Numbered from the stretch's first letter, positions 8,486 through 17,603 are shown. The stretch is 36,432 nt of DNA from an uncultured Verrucomicrobiota bacterium (GCA_946610035.1 CAMOCC010000022.1:1-36432), one strand, 5' to 3'. The notes: generated from the sequence alone by a model not told the origin. Numbers and translations: made by a program.

Positions 8486-9778
8486 ATGGTGATTCGCAAG
8501 ACAATGCCGGCGAAGCCGGTCAAGGCGTTCCATCCCGGTGGCCACAAGCCAGTCGGGTTCGGGCGCAAGCAGCATCCGGCCATGGCCCCGCACGGAGTGC
8601 ACTCCGCGCAGCCCCATGCGGGGCGCAGCGAGAAGCCCCAGGCGAAGGCGGTCGTTCCGCCGCTTGCGCAGGCCGTTCGCCGCGCCGAGTCGGCCGAGAA
8701 GGTGAAGGACTACCTCCTCTCCTCCCTCGCGTCCGGTGTGCGCAGTCCGCTCACCATCTTCGCCGAGAAGGCGGACGCCTTCCTCAAGCTCGCGCCCGAG
8801 GCGCGCGATGCCGCGGCGAAGGAACTCGCCGTGCGCGCGCGGGCCGTGGCCCGCACCGTGGACGACATCCTCGACCTTGTGGACCTCGAACCCGGGCAGG
8901 GCGCCAGCTCGACCGAGCCTTGCGACATCGGCGAGCTCGTTGACGACATAGTGGCTCCGTTCCGCAAAAAGGCGCTGGCGAAGGGCGTCACGCTCTCGGC
9001 CAACGTGAAGGAGATGCCTCAGCTCGTCGTGAACGCACACCGCCTGAGGCTCGTGCTGAGGGCGCTCCTGGACAATTCAGTGAAGTTCACCTCCGCCGGG
9101 CGAATCGGCGTCGTCGCCTCGTTCTTCGGCGGACGCTTCACGCTCACCGTCGAGGATACGGGATGCGGGATCCCGCTCTCGGAGCAGCGCCGCTTCGCCG
9201 AGGAGGGGCTCTCCAGTGCGAAGGAGGGCGTACTGCCGTCAGGGCTGGAGGTCATCGAGCGGCTGGTCCTGTCGATGAACGGCGAGATATCGCTCAAGAG
9301 CACCCCCGGCATCGGGACCGTCATAACGCTCACTTTCGTCGGGGTCTCCGCCGCAGGGGCCAGCGTCACGCGCCGCCTTTCGGCGATGCAGAGGATAGGC
9401 ACGATCAAGATACAGGACCAGCTTTCGTGGAAGGCGAACTTCCTCCTCGTGGACGGCTCGCCGGTACACCAGGCGGCGATGGACGGCATGCTGAAGTCCA
9501 TCGGCTTCGAGAACATCGGCTTCGCCTCGAACGGCAACGAGGCGCTCGTTAGGCTGATGACAGGCGCCGTGGACATCATCCTGACCGAGCTCGACCTCGA
9601 CCAGATGGACGGACGCAAGCTTGTGAAGGAGATTCGCAAGGTTGACGCCTTCGCGAAGCTGCCCGTCTACGCCATTACGACCGATGAATCGATCGTGGAT
9701 ACCTTCTCGGACCTCGGTTTCGACGGCTATCTTCTCAAGCCCGTCACGACGTCGAAGCTCCACATGATACTCGGCTGA
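8486..9778 (+). CDS. Hybrid histidine-kinase-like protein lacking both phospho-acceptor residues
   Basis: 430 residues with no membrane segment. Residues 1-70 are a basic, His/Pro-rich leader. About 70-130 align with the HisKA dimerisation helix. 145-285 are a HATPase_c domain with N-box LLDNSVKFT (N197), G1 VEDTGCGIP and a GLEVIERLV G2-like segment. 315-430 are a receiver domain. The H-box reads SLASGVRSPL, so the usual phospho-accepting His is Ser83. In the receiver the expected Asp is Glu368 (IILTELDLDQMDG), and the N-terminal acidic pair is reduced to D323. The conserved Thr398 and Lys418 remain. A Glu at the acceptor site often mimics the active state. The ATP-binding site looks intact, so ATP binding without phosphotransfer is inferred. 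Confidence 0.85.
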   Translation: MVIRKTMPAKPVKAFHPGGHKPVGFGRKQHPAMAPHGVHSAQPHAGRSEKPQAKAVVPPLAQAVRRAESAEKVKDYLLSSLASGVRSPLTIFAEKADAFLKLAPEARDAAAKELAVRARAVARTVDDILDLVDLEPGQGASSTEPCDIGELVDDIVAPFRKKALAKGVTLSANVKEMPQLVVNAHRLRLVLRALLDNSVKFTSAGRIGVVASFFGGRFTLTVEDTGCGIPLSEQRRFAEEGLSSAKEGVLPSGLEVIERLVLSMNGEISLKSTPGIGTVITLTFVGVSAAGASVTRRLSAMQRIGTIKIQDQLSWKANFLLVDGSPVHQAAMDGMLKSIGFENIGFASNGNEALVRLMTGAVDIILTELDLDQMDGRKLVKEIRKVDAFAKLPVYAITTDESIVDTFSDLGFDGYLLKPVTTSKLHMILG

Positions 9779-9780
9779 GG

Positions 9781-9810
9781 CATGAAAGCCCGTTCATGGC
9801 AACTTTTTTT
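9781..9810 (+). terminator. Rho-independent terminator after the kinase-like gene
   Basis: CATGAA (9781-9786) pairs with TTCATG (9793-9798) across a 6-base loop, and seven T residues follow at 9804-9810. The stem is short, but the T-tract and the position just after the stop (9778) support a terminator that separates this gene from fusA. Confidence 0.55.
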
Positions 9811-9821
9811 CAACTACCCCC

Positions 9822-9851
9822 TTGCGTTCCGGGGGGCAAATAGAGTATAAT
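9822..9851 (+). promoter_or_regulatory. fusA promoter
   Basis: TTGCGT at 9822-9827 and a perfect TATAAT at 9846-9851 with an 18-base spacer. Transcription should start near 9858, giving a leader of about 30 bases that carries AAAGGAG before ATG 9889. Confidence 0.7.
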
Positions 9852-9888
9852 ATATCCTCAATATTTCAAACCAAAGGAGTAGATTCAG

Positions 9889-11991
9889 ATGGCAAAAAGA
9901 GACATACCGCTTGATCATGTGCGTAACTTCGGCATCATGGCCCACATCGACGGCGGCAAGACCACCACGTCCGAACGTATTCTCTACTATTCGGGCAAGA
10001 ACTACAAGATCGGCGAAGTGCACGACGGCGCCGCGACGATGGACTTCATGGTCCAGGAGCAGGAGCGCGGCATCACGATCCAGTCCGCCGCTACGTGCGT
10101 ACAGTGGGGCAGCTACCGCCTTTCGTTGATCGACACCCCCGGACACGTGGACTTCACCGCCGAGGTCGAGCGCTCGCTGCGCGTCCTCGACGGCGCGATC
10201 GCCCTCTACTGCGCGGTCGGCGGCGTTCAGCCCCAGTCCGAGCAGGTCTGGCGTCAGTCCGAGAAGTACAAGGTCCCGAAGATCGCCTTCGTCAACAAGA
10301 TGGACCGCGTCGGTGCGAACTTCTACAGCGTCATGGAGCAGATGAAGAACCAGCTCGGCGCCAACCCCGTCCCGATGGTCATCCCGATCGGCGCGGCCGA
10401 CACCTTCGAGGGCGTCGTCGACCTCGTCAAGATGAAAGCGCTCTATTTCGACATGAAGTCGCTCGGCAAGACCGTCATAGAGAAGGACATCCCCGAGGAG
10501 CTCGTCGAGAAGGCCAAGGAGTACCGTCAGAAGATGGTCGAGTCCGCGGCCGAGCAGGACGACGCGCTCATGGAGAAGTTCTTCGCCGGCGAGGAGCTCA
10601 CGAACGACGAGATCAAGAAGGCTATTCGCAAGGGCTGCCTTGCCCGCGCGATCACCCCGGCGTTCTGCGGCACCGCCTTCAAGGACAAGGGCATCCAGCC
10701 CCTCCTCGACGCGGTCTGCGACTACCTCCCGTCCCCGCTCGACGCGGGTCCGGCGATCTCCCAGGACAATCCCGAGGAGAAGCGCGAGGTCTCCGACGAC
10801 GAGCCGTTCTGCGGCCTTGCGTTCAAGATCATGAACGATCCGAAGTCCGGCGGCAAGATCACCTTCGTGCGCGTCTACTCCGGCACGCTCAAGCTCGGCG
10901 CCGAACTCCTCGACTCCACGATCGACAAGGAGCAGCGCATCTCCCGTCTCTTCCGCATGCACGCCGCCAAGCAGGAGCCTCTCGACGAGGCGCATGCCGG
11001 CGACATCGTGGCGTGCGTCGGCCTCACCGAGACGCGCACCGGCGACACGCTCTGCGATCCCGAGCACCCGATCACCCTCGAGTCCATCGACTTCCCGGCG
11101 CCCGTCATCTCGGTCGCCGTCAAGCCGAAGAGCCGCGGCGACAACGAGAAACTCGGTTCCGCGCTCCACGCCCTCGCGATGGAAGACCCGACCTTCGTCG
11201 TAACCTTCGACCAGGAGACCTCCGAGACGATCATCGCCGGCATGGGCGAGCTCTACCTCGAGGTCATCGTCGACCGCCTGAAGCGCGAGTTCAACGTCGA
11301 CTGCGACGTGGGCGCGCCGCAGGTCGCGTACCGCGAGTGGATCACGGCCAAGGTCGAGAACGAGTACAAGCACGTCAAGCAGTCCGGCGGCCGCGGCCAG
11401 TACGCCCACGTCTGCCTCAGGCTCGAACCGCAGGAGCCCGGCAAGGGCTTCGAGTTCGTCAACGAGGTCAAGGGCGGCGTCATCCCGACGGAGTACATCC
11501 CGGCGGTCGAGAAGGGCGTCAAGAAGGCCCTCGAGTCCGGTCCTCTCGCGGGCTTCCCTGTCGTGGACGTCAAGGCGACGGTCTACTTCGGCAGCTACCA
11601 TGAGGTCGACTCGAACGAATTCGCGTTCATCACCTGCGCGGCCCAGTGCTTCAAGCAGGCCTTCATGAAGGCGAAGCCTCAGCTCCTCGAGCCCATGATG
11701 GACGTCGAGGTCGTCGTCCCCGAGCAGTACATGGGCGCGGCGAACGGCTCCATCAACCAGCGTCGCGGACGCGTCGAGGGCATGGACGACCGCGCCGGCG
11801 TCAAGCTCATCAAGGCTACGGTCCCGCTGGGCGAGATGTTCGGCTACTCGAACGCAATCCGCACCGTGACGCAGGGCCGCGGCTCGTTCACGATGATCTT
11901 CAAGCAGTACGAGGCCGTTCCGAAGAACATCGCCTCCGAGGTCATCGAGAAGCGCGTCAAGGAAGGCAAGGTCCGTCCTTCGGCCGAGTAA
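9889..11991 (+). CDS. fusA: Elongation factor G
   Basis: EF-G is the GTPase that drives ribosome translocation and, with RRF, ribosome recycling. The 700-residue length is standard. Visible landmarks are the G1 loop region [18 protein letters not shown]2 [12 protein letters not shown]3 [17 protein letters not shown] and G4 NKMDR, followed by domains II-V to the end. The G1 loop carries AHIDGGKT where AHIDAGKT is commoner, a Gly for Ala change that is tolerated in some bacterial EF-G proteins. The gene stands alone, with its own promoter and terminator, rather than in a str operon with rpsL, rpsG and tuf. That may mean it is a second EF-G copy, which the window alone cannot settle. Confidence 0.96.
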   Translation: MAKRDIPLDHVRNFGIMAHIDGGKTTTSERILYYSGKNYKIGEVHDGAATMDFMVQEQERGITIQSAATCVQWGSYRLSLIDTPGHVDFTAEVERSLRVLDGAIALYCAVGGVQPQSEQVWRQSEKYKVPKIAFVNKMDRVGANFYSVMEQMKNQLGANPVPMVIPIGAADTFEGVVDLVKMKALYFDMKSLGKTVIEKDIPEELVEKAKEYRQKMVESAAEQDDALMEKFFAGEELTNDEIKKAIRKGCLARAITPAFCGTAFKDKGIQPLLDAVCDYLPSPLDAGPAISQDNPEEKREVSDDEPFCGLAFKIMNDPKSGGKITFVRVYSGTLKLGAELLDSTIDKEQRISRLFRMHAAKQEPLDEAHAGDIVACVGLTETRTGDTLCDPEHPITLESIDFPAPVISVAVKPKSRGDNEKLGSALHALAMEDPTFVVTFDQETSETIIAGMGELYLEVIVDRLKREFNVDCDVGAPQVAYREWITAKVENEYKHVKQSGGRGQYAHVCLRLEPQEPGKGFEFVNEVKGGVIPTEYIPAVEKGVKKALESGPLAGFPVVDVKATVYFGSYHEVDSNEFAFITCAAQCFKQAFMKAKPQLLEPMMDVEVVVPEQYMGAANGSINQRRGRVEGMDDRAGVKLIKATVPLGEMFGYSNAIRTVTQGRGSFTMIFKQYEAVPKNIASEVIEKRVKEGKVRPSAE

Positions 11992-12014
11992 TCTGCAAGC
12001 CGGATTCAACCGCG

Positions 12015-12057
12015 AACCCGTCGTTCCGCATCAGCGGCACGGCGGGTTTTCGTTTTA
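12015..12057 (+). terminator. fusA terminator
   Basis: AACCCGTCG (12015-12023) pairs with CGGCGGGTT (12040-12048) with one G-T pair, and TTTTCGTTTT follows. This is a typical Rho-independent terminator 24 bases after the fusA stop. Confidence 0.8.
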
Positions 12058-12090
12058 TGGAAACTTGTCATGGCGGATGCGGTGTAGATG

Positions 12091-12099
12091 TGGTATAAT
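12091..12099 (+). promoter_or_regulatory. Extended -10 promoter, probably leaderless
   Basis: TGGTATAAT at 12091-12099, with the start codon of the next gene at 12108, 8 bases downstream. Transcription would begin essentially at the ATG. There is no Shine-Dalgarno sequence in the gap (ATCCGCCA). Confidence 0.6.
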
Positions 12100-12107
12100 A
12101 TCCGCCA

Positions 12108-13508
12108 ATGAAATTCTTTCTATATCTTTCCCTGTCCGTGGTGGCGTGGACGCTCCTTGCGGACGAGGAGGTCCCAGGCGACGGCGCGGCGTGGAACGCC
12201 GGCGTCGACGCGTACTTGAGCGGAGACGCGACCAATGCGTTGCGGACTCTTAAGCCGCTCCTTTCCTCCAAGACTCACGCAGCGCGGGCGGCGGAGGTGG
12301 TCGCAAAGCTCGAGTACGACGCCGCGCACGATCTCGGGGCGTCCAACACGCTCCAGCACCTCGAAGCCGCCGCATCTGCGGCGCAGATAGCGCTGAGGGC
12401 GAATCCGGCGGACGCGAGGGCGAACGCCAACTTCACGCGCGCGACGGAGGGGCTTGCCGAGCTTCGGGAGACGACACGCGTAAACGACCTCATCGCCGCC
12501 GCGGAGGGCAAGGACCCCGCAGCCGTGCTCGGTGAAGCGATGAAGGAGGCCCGTGCGCTTATCAAGGAGGCGAAGTCCGCCGCGAAGCTCGACGCCGCCG
12601 GACGCATCGAGAAGGCCGATGCGATGGAGGATCGCGCCAGGAAGCTCGCCGATGTATGGATTCCGCTGAAGGACGCCGTCGCCAAGAACATGACGAACGA
12701 GTCCGCTGCCGCGGAGGCGACGGCGAGGATGGATGAGGCGCTTGCGCTCAGCAGGGACGCCGCGAAGAAGCTTGGGGACCTGGAGCGCGGGGGCGAGGAT
12801 GCGATTGCTGCGAGCGAAGATGTTTTCAACTCATTCTACAAGTCGGTCGTCATGCCCCCGGAGGCGATGGCCGAGAATTTAGCCTCGCAGTCGAATGCAT
12901 GGTCGGGCGCTGAGCAGATAGGGGCGCGGAGCTGGCAGGCGGACGCCGTGGGATACACGAAGGCGTTCCGTTCGAGACTTGGACAGTGGGCGGAGCAGTA
13001 CCGGCAGCAGGCGCAAGCGGATACAAACAAGCCGCCTTTCACCGTCGAGATGGAGAACAAGGTGTCCGACCTCGCCGAGAAGCTTGAGTCGCTACAGGTT
13101 GCGTGCTGTCAGGAGCCGGACAAGGCGAAGTCCAAGGAGGCGCTTGACATCATAGGCCAGATTCTGGGGCTTCTACCCAAGCCGCCGCAGAACCAGCAAC
13201 AGCAGAACCAGCAACAGCAGAACAAGCAGGACAAGCAGAATCAGAAGCAGGACAGCCAGCAGGGCGGCGAGGACAACAAGGACGACAAGCAGGACGGCGA
13301 ACAGCAGCAGGATGAGCAGTCTTCCAGTGGCGAAGACAAGCAGGATGAGCAGAAGCAGGAGCAGCAGGCGGAGGCCAAGCCGGACGAGCGGAGCCAGGAG
13401 GAGAAGGAGGACGACGCCATGCTGCGGCGCGTCCTGGAGCGAAGCGCCGAACACGAGGCGGAGAAGAGGGCGCGGAGCGGACAGCGCCGCGCGGTCAAGG
13501 ATTGGTGA
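12108..13508 (+). CDS. Exported TPR-like protein with Q/K/D/E-rich C-terminal tail
   Basis: 466 residues. The N-terminus is a Sec signal (MKFFLYLSLSVVAWTLLA). Residues about 25-110 resemble tetratricopeptide helices (AWNAGVDAYLSGDATNALRTL and others). Then come Ala-rich charged helices to about 350. From residue about 355 the sequence turns into low-complexity Gln/Asn/Lys/Asp/Glu, with QQQ and NKQDKQ runs, ending in a basic RSGQRRAVKDW. I do not recognise a named family. TPR proteins with such tails occur beside von Willebrand (Bat) operons, but no Bat gene is here. It is followed 25 bases later by murG. Function unknown; it is probably periplasmic. Confidence 0.82.
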   Translation: MKFFLYLSLSVVAWTLLADEEVPGDGAAWNAGVDAYLSGDATNALRTLKPLLSSKTHAARAAEVVAKLEYDAAHDLGASNTLQHLEAAASAAQIALRANPADARANANFTRATEGLAELRETTRVNDLIAAAEGKDPAAVLGEAMKEARALIKEAKSAAKLDAAGRIEKADAMEDRARKLADVWIPLKDAVAKNMTNESAAAEATARMDEALALSRDAAKKLGDLERGGEDAIAASEDVFNSFYKSVVMPPEAMAENLASQSNAWSGAEQIGARSWQADAVGYTKAFRSRLGQWAEQYRQQAQADTNKPPFTVEMENKVSDLAEKLESLQVACCQEPDKAKSKEALDIIGQILGLLPKPPQNQQQQNQQQQNKQDKQNQKQDSQQGGEDNKDDKQDGEQQQDEQSSSGEDKQDEQKQEQQAEAKPDERSQEEKEDDAMLRRVLERSAEHEAEKRARSGQRRAVKDW

Positions 13509-13533
13509 ATTTTTTCCAAGGAGATACAAGAAG

Positions 13534-14631
13534 ATGCTTAAGATAGTAGTGGCGTGCGGCGGCACGGGCGGACATGCGTTCCCGGGTCTCGCCGTCGCCG
13601 AAGAGTTGAAGAGAAGGGGACACGAGGTTGTCGTCTGGGATTCGGGACGCGATGTGGAGTCCAGTGTGATGCGCAGGTGGGACGGGGACATCTTCTCCAC
13701 GGGGGCGAAGCAGCTTTCCCTTAGGAACGCTTTTGCGATACTGCGGTCGATCTTCCGCTGCAGGCGCGAGATGCGCCGTTCCAAGCCGGACGTCCTGCTC
13801 GCCATGGGCAGCTATTCGTCGCTTCCGCCGGTCCTCGCCGCGCACGCATACGGCGTGCCGGTCGTCCTCCACGAGGCCAATACGGTCCCCGGACGCGCCG
13901 TGGACTTCCTGGCCAGGTATGCGAAGTCCGTTGCAATCAGCTTCGACATGACGGCGAAGTACCTCCCCCATGCGACGACGCTGAGGACGGGGCTCCCCGT
14001 CCGCGCAGGCATCGCCGCCGGAAGGCGCTTCGCAAACATACCTGAAAACGCCTTCGTCGTCTTCGTCACGGGCGGCAGCCAGGGCGCACACCGCGTCAAC
14101 GAGCTGATGACCGAGGCGCTTGTGCAGATGGACAGGGCGGTCAAGGCGCGCGGCGCGGGGGCGCGTCCGCTATACGTCATCCACCAGACGGGCGAGAAGG
14201 ACGAGGGGCTCGTCATCGCGGCGTACGGACAGGCCGGTGTCGCCGCCCGCGTCAACGCCTTCGAGAACGAGATGGCAGACGCCTTTGCATCGGCGGACAT
14301 CGTGGTCGCGCGCGCTGGCGCCTCCACCTGCTTCGAGCTCGCGGCCTGCGGCAAGCCCGCACTGATGATACCGCTTCCGTCCGCACTTCGCAACCACCAG
14401 CATTTCAATGCGGACGCCTTCGCCTCCAAGGGCGCGGCCGACGAGGGGTTGCAGGACAAGCTCACGCCCCACAGCATAGCGCGCTACCTCATCGGCAAGT
14501 ACGACAATCCCGCCCGCCTTGCGGAGATGCGCGATAAGATGCGCGCGCTTGCGACGCCAGACGCGGCCTCACGCGTGGCCGACCTCGTAGAGAAGTCGTC
14601 CAGCCGCAAGTTCCTCAGGGTGACGGTCTGA
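13534..14631 (+). CDS. murG: UDP-N-acetylglucosamine--N-acetylmuramyl-(pentapeptide) pyrophosphoryl-undecaprenol GlcNAc transferase
   Basis: MurG adds GlcNAc to lipid I to make lipid II, the peptidoglycan precursor, at the cytoplasmic face of the membrane. The 365-residue product has the N-terminal glycine-rich loop ACGGTGGHAFPGLAVAEEL, the HEANTVPGRA segment, the second glycine loop TGGSQGAHRVN, and the donor-binding region ARAGASTCFELAACGKPALMIPLP with HQHFNA. Length matches the family (about 355). I use ATG 13534, which has AAGGAG at 13518-13523, and not the longer in-frame start, because the upstream extension runs through the tail of the preceding gene. No neighbouring mur or fts genes are present, so it is outside a dcw cluster. 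Confidence 0.97.
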   Translation: MLKIVVACGGTGGHAFPGLAVAEELKRRGHEVVVWDSGRDVESSVMRRWDGDIFSTGAKQLSLRNAFAILRSIFRCRREMRRSKPDVLLAMGSYSSLPPVLAAHAYGVPVVLHEANTVPGRAVDFLARYAKSVAISFDMTAKYLPHATTLRTGLPVRAGIAAGRRFANIPENAFVVFVTGGSQGAHRVNELMTEALVQMDRAVKARGAGARPLYVIHQTGEKDEGLVIAAYGQAGVAARVNAFENEMADAFASADIVVARAGASTCFELAACGKPALMIPLPSALRNHQHFNADAFASKGAADEGLQDKLTPHSIARYLIGKYDNPARLAEMRDKMRALATPDAASRVADLVEKSSSRKFLRVTV

Positions 14632-14644
14632 TCGGAGATTCGCC

Positions 14645-14980
14645 ATGGTCCGATTCCTTATCATAGCCGCGTTTTCCTTGCAGCCCCTTGTAAGCGAGGA
14701 CGTGCTGGAGCCGAGTGTGCAGAACGAAGTGGACCATGCGATCGCCGTCGCCCCCGCCGATGCGTGGGCGGCGGCGACGAACGACGTCTTGACGGCGGTC
14801 GCGCCGGCGCAATGCTGTACGACCAACGCGTCCATATCCGTCGACGTGTTTGGCACCAATGGACTCTCCGCCACGGCGGTTGCTCTCAAGCTCGTCTCCG
14901 CGCAGCGCTCCGACGGGCGCTGGGTGGTAGGGACGAACGACGTGACATCCGTCGCGCTCAGGATACTCCGCGACCTTTGA
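14645..14980 (+). CDS. Small exported hypothetical protein
   Basis: 111 residues between murG and an ABC ATPase, with short gaps on both sides. The N-terminus is weakly signal-like (MVRFLIIAAFSLQPLVSED), followed by a soluble domain rich in Ala, Val, Asn and Thr, with one Cys-Cys pair. The end, DGRWVVGTNDVTSVALRIL, looks like a beta-rich domain edge. No family is recognised. Codon use matches the surrounding genes, and the neighbours suggest an operon with murG. Confidence 0.6.
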   Translation: MVRFLIIAAFSLQPLVSEDVLEPSVQNEVDHAIAVAPADAWAAATNDVLTAVAPAQCCTTNASISVDVFGTNGLSATAVALKLVSAQRSDGRWVVGTNDVTSVALRILRDL

Positions 14981-14996
14981 CGAAAGGATTCCAATC

Positions 14997-15746
14997 ATGT
15001 CTGAAGAGATCGTCCTCGAGGTGAAGGGACTTAGGGTCCGCTACGGCGATTTCGAAGCCGTGAAGGGCGTAGACTTCACATTGGAGAAGGGCGGCATACT
15101 CGGCATCGTCGGCGAATCGGGAAGCGGCAAGTCGACTGTTGCGAGGACACTCATCGGATTGCAGCGCAAGTCGTCCGGCGATGTACACGTAAACGCGAAG
15201 TCGATGCAGATGATCTTCCAGGACGCCGTGGGCTCGCTCAATCCGCGCATGACGGTGCGGCAGACGCTCGGCGAGGTGCTCAAGGTCAAGGGCATCGCAG
15301 ATGCGACGCCGGAGTCGCTTCTGGAGCTTGTCGGTCTCTCCACTGCGGTCCTCGACCAGTATCCGCGCGAGCTTTCCGGCGGACAGTGCCAGCGCGTCAG
15401 CATTGCGCGTGCGCTCGCCTGCCGTCCGGAGGTGCTGATTGCGGACGAGCCTGTCTCGGCGCTGGACGTGTCAGTGCAGGCGAGGATACTAAACCTCATC
15501 CGCGAGCTTCGCAGTAAGCTGAACCTTTCGATTCTTCTTATCGCCCACGACCTCGCTGTCGTCAAGAACGTCTGCGATCGCATTTGCGTCATGGAGAAGG
15601 GCGTCTTCGTCGACTCCGGCACGGCGCTCGACGTCTTCACGAATCCGAAGAGCGACTACACCAAGCGCCTCATCTCCGCCGTTCCCGATGTCGACCGCGC
15701 CCTCGACGAGCGCAGTGGCTCCCTCGCCCTCAAGCGCAGCTACTAG
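14997..15746 (+). CDS. ABC transporter ATP-binding protein, dipeptide/oligopeptide type
   Basis: A 249-residue ABC ATPase. The Walker A GESGSGKST is near residue 40, the Q-loop at IFQDAVGSLNPRMTV, the signature LSGGQCQRVSIARAL near 125, Walker B VLIADEPVSALDVS, and the switch His in LIAHDLAVV. The SLNPRMTV segment and the C-terminal TNPKSDYTKRLISAVPDVD are typical of DppF/OppF-like subunits, which power peptide import. It is shorter than OppF (about 330 residues) and lacks most of the oligopeptide C-terminal extension. GAAAGGA precedes ATG 14997. No permease or binding protein is adjacent, so the partners must be elsewhere. It is the last core gene before the repeat region. Confidence 0.88.
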   Translation: MSEEIVLEVKGLRVRYGDFEAVKGVDFTLEKGGILGIVGESGSGKSTVARTLIGLQRKSSGDVHVNAKSMQMIFQDAVGSLNPRMTVRQTLGEVLKVKGIADATPESLLELVGLSTAVLDQYPRELSGGQCQRVSIARALACRPEVLIADEPVSALDVSVQARILNLIRELRSKLNLSILLIAHDLAVVKNVCDRICVMEKGVFVDSGTALDVFTNPKSDYTKRLISAVPDVDRALDERSGSLALKRSY

Positions 15747-15789
15747 GGCGAAATCCTCGTCGAGTCGAGCAGGGATGATATGCTGCACC

Positions 15790-15989
15790 TTTGGAGACGC
15801 GGCTTCCAGCCGCGTCAAGTGATGAGGGGACAGTCCCCGTTTGGTTTGGAGACGCGGCTTCCAGCCGCGTCAAGTGATGGGGGACAGTCCCCGTTTGGTT
15901 TGGAGACGCGGCTTCCAGCCGCGTCAAGTGCGCTAAAGTAGTCGCAAACCAACCACTCGATTAACGCGGCTGGAAGCCGCGTCTCCAAA
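15790..15989. repeat. REP-like palindromic repeat cluster, three direct copies plus one inverted
   Basis: Three direct copies start at 15790, 15845 and 15899 (periods 55 and 54). Each begins TTTGGAGACGCGGCTTCCAG and contains the palindrome ACGCGGCT-TCC-AGCCGCGT. The first two also carry a GGGACAGTCCCC palindrome. A fourth copy is inverted at 15964-15989 and ends GTCTCCAAA. The layout of a REP-type palindrome in head-to-tail copies with an inverted partner resembles BIME elements. It lies directly after the ABC gene, and the inverted pair could also form a long hairpin that ends transcription. Confidence 0.85.
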
Positions 15990-16246
15990 TTGTCCACGCA
16001 GGGATGTGCTATCCATGTTGCTTGCGTGTAAGGGCTTGGCTTCGTTCGGGGCAACGGTCCTCACCTATTTGATATGGCCGATTGATAGCAACAGCTCTGT
16101 CACTTTTAGCGACTACCGACAAACGACTACCGACTACCGACTAGCCCGAAATCGTCTGATTTGACGCGCCTTGGAAGAAGCTGTCGCCTGCTTCACAGAA
16201 AGCTGTGAGGCTGTTGAAACATTTTCGCCTCCCGCTTCCACCTCGC
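15990..16246. other. Intergenic stretch without recognised genes
   Basis: No coding sequence is supported here. The only visible structure is a short run of CGACTAC-type heptamers at about 16110-16143. Confidence 0.5.
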
Positions 16247-16333
16247 GAGCTGCCCCATGCCCACCTCCTGAGCTGCCCCATGCCCACCTCCCGAGCTGCC
16301 CCATGCCCACCTCGCGAGCTGCCATACGCCCAC
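16247..16333. repeat. 23-bp tandem repeat, three full copies and one degenerate
   Basis: Units at 16247-16269, 16270-16292 and 16293-16315 share GAGCTGCCCCATGCCCACCT and differ only in the last few bases. A fourth, diverged unit runs from 16316. The unit length is not a multiple of three, so this is not a protein repeat. The repeat number may vary between strains. Confidence 0.85.
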
Positions 16334-16500
16334 CGAGCGCGCCGCCTAACCTACACGCTCTACATGTTCTGCACGGCTAAATGATTTAACTCCGACGGTT
16401 GAGAAAGTGGCCTCCGCTACCGCTTCGGCTTCTGCTCCGCGCGTTTCAACCTCCGCAGCATTGTATTGCTTTCGCTGCGGGGAGTTTTGGAGTCTTGGAG
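16331..16500 (+). repeat. Dispersed repeat family 1, copy 1
   Basis: This 170-base segment is closely matched at 17437-17603. Shared text includes CGAGCGCGCCGCCTAA, the stretch TGATTTAACTCCGACGGTTG, and GCTTTCGCTGCGGGGAGTTT. Part of it recurs around 19345-19450 and 17307-17348. It shows no conserved reading frame and is probably a non-coding interspersed element. Confidence 0.75.
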
Positions 16501-16558
16501 TATGGTGGAAACAACTTTTTGAAAACAAAGTTGTTTTTACCAGTTGTTCAAGTTGTTT

Positions 16559-16678
16559 CTTGTTTTTCCGGTAGGGTCGGCGTTCCACCGCCGACCGCGT
16601 TGAGCCCTCTGGGCGAGGAGGATGCGCCAACAGCCTTGGACGCGCAAGGAGCGTAGCGAGTGGAGTGTCCGAACCGAC
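16559..16678 (+). repeat. Dispersed repeat family 2, copy 1
   Basis: A 120-base segment repeated at 17634-17753 with a handful of substitutions and the same length. It contains GGTCGGCGTTCCACCGCCGA, an inverted repeat, and ends with GTGTCCGA-CCGAC. No gene is present in 16501-16924. Confidence 0.8.
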
Positions 16679-16924
16679 TTCCTCGCACGGTGACTAATGA
16701 CTGACTCTATAGTTTCGCGTTGGTTATTTCGCCGCAGAGAACGCAAAGATCGCAAAGGGGGGAGCGGAGTCAAAGAGCTTGTGAGAGGACGGACGACGAA
16801 CGACATAGGACATGTTGTTTCCAGTGCTCAAAAGGCCACTCTCCCAATAGTGTCCAATCTTAACGATATCTTAACCATGCGGTGAGCGTAATATGCGATA
16901 ATGTTCGCATCAAAAGAAAGGAAA

Positions 16925-17221
16925 TCAACATGGACTAGATACGCCACCCCGCCTTTGATCTGTTTGATGTCGCCTTCGGCAGAATCCATTCGCCGCTCGA
17001 GTTTTGCGATCACTGGCAGTATATGCATTTTTTGCATAAACTGAATCTCTATCTAATTCGCCTTCTTTAAAAATGTTGGCAATGTGTCTGGCGATCACTG
17101 ATTGCGTTCTGCCGAATAGCCGGCACATCTGCTCCTGTGTCAGCCAGACGGTTTCACCATCTGTCTGGACCTCAAGACGAATGTCGTCCTCTGTCTTGTA
17201 AACCACGATTTGCTTGTCCAT
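16925..17221 (-). pseudogene. Broken RhuM-family gene (N-terminal fragment)
   Basis: On the minus strand, AAAGGAG at 17229-17235 precedes an ATG at 17221. The first 60 or so residues read like the RhuM virulence-protein family (MDKQIVVYKTEDDIRLEVQT, then VWLTQEQMCRLFGRTQSVIARHI and IFKEGELDRDSVYAK). After this the frame leaves the family and stops at 16925, so only about one fifth of a normal RhuM is present. Another frame just downstream (VIAKLERRMDSAEGDIKQI) looks like a C-terminal coiled segment, which suggests an internal deletion with a frameshift. RhuM-type genes often accompany restriction loci. Not expected to be functional. Confidence 0.65.
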
Positions 17222-17436
17222 GTCTCGCTCCTTTCGTTGAGATGTGAATATTATCTCATATTCATGTCGAGCTATCGTTAATTTATCGTTAAGATTTGAC
17301 CGCAGCATTTGATTGCTTTCGCTACGGGGAGTTTCGGAGTCTTGGAGGATGGAAGAGCCGGCCTCCGTGTCGGCAACAGGGGGTTGCGTCGCTCCGCGAC
17401 GCAACAAGAAAGTCCCAACCTTCGGTAGGGCGCGAT

Positions 17437-17603
17437 CACCGAGCGCGCCGCCTAATCTACACGCTCTACACGTTCTGCACGGCTAAATGATTTAACTCCG
17501 ACGGTTGAGAAAGTGGCCTCCGCTACCGCTGCGGCTTATGCTCCGCGCATCCAAACCGCGGCATTTGGTTGCTTTCGCTGCGGGGAGTTTCGGAGTTTGG
17601 GAG
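17437..17603 (+). repeat. Dispersed repeat family 1, copy 2
   Basis: Second copy of the segment at 16331-16500. The two copies differ by scattered substitutions and small indels. Confidence 0.75.

Noticed and set aside
6003-8583. Two long minus-strand frames (483 and 441 codons)
   Set aside because: Both are antisense to the MFS and galM genes and have no recognisable domain or start signal.
9814-12009. A 731-codon open frame on the minus strand
   Set aside because: It lies opposite fusA and is rich in Leu/Arg/Asp/Val/Glu as expected for a mirror frame of a GC-rich gene. fusA is certain.
15790-15989. CRISPR array
   Set aside because: The repeats are palindromic, there are only three, the second palindrome is part of the repeated unit, and there is no variable spacer of even length and no cas gene.
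16247-16333. CRISPR array or protein repeat
   Set aside because: Units are directly adjacent without spacers and are 23 bases long, which breaks any reading frame.
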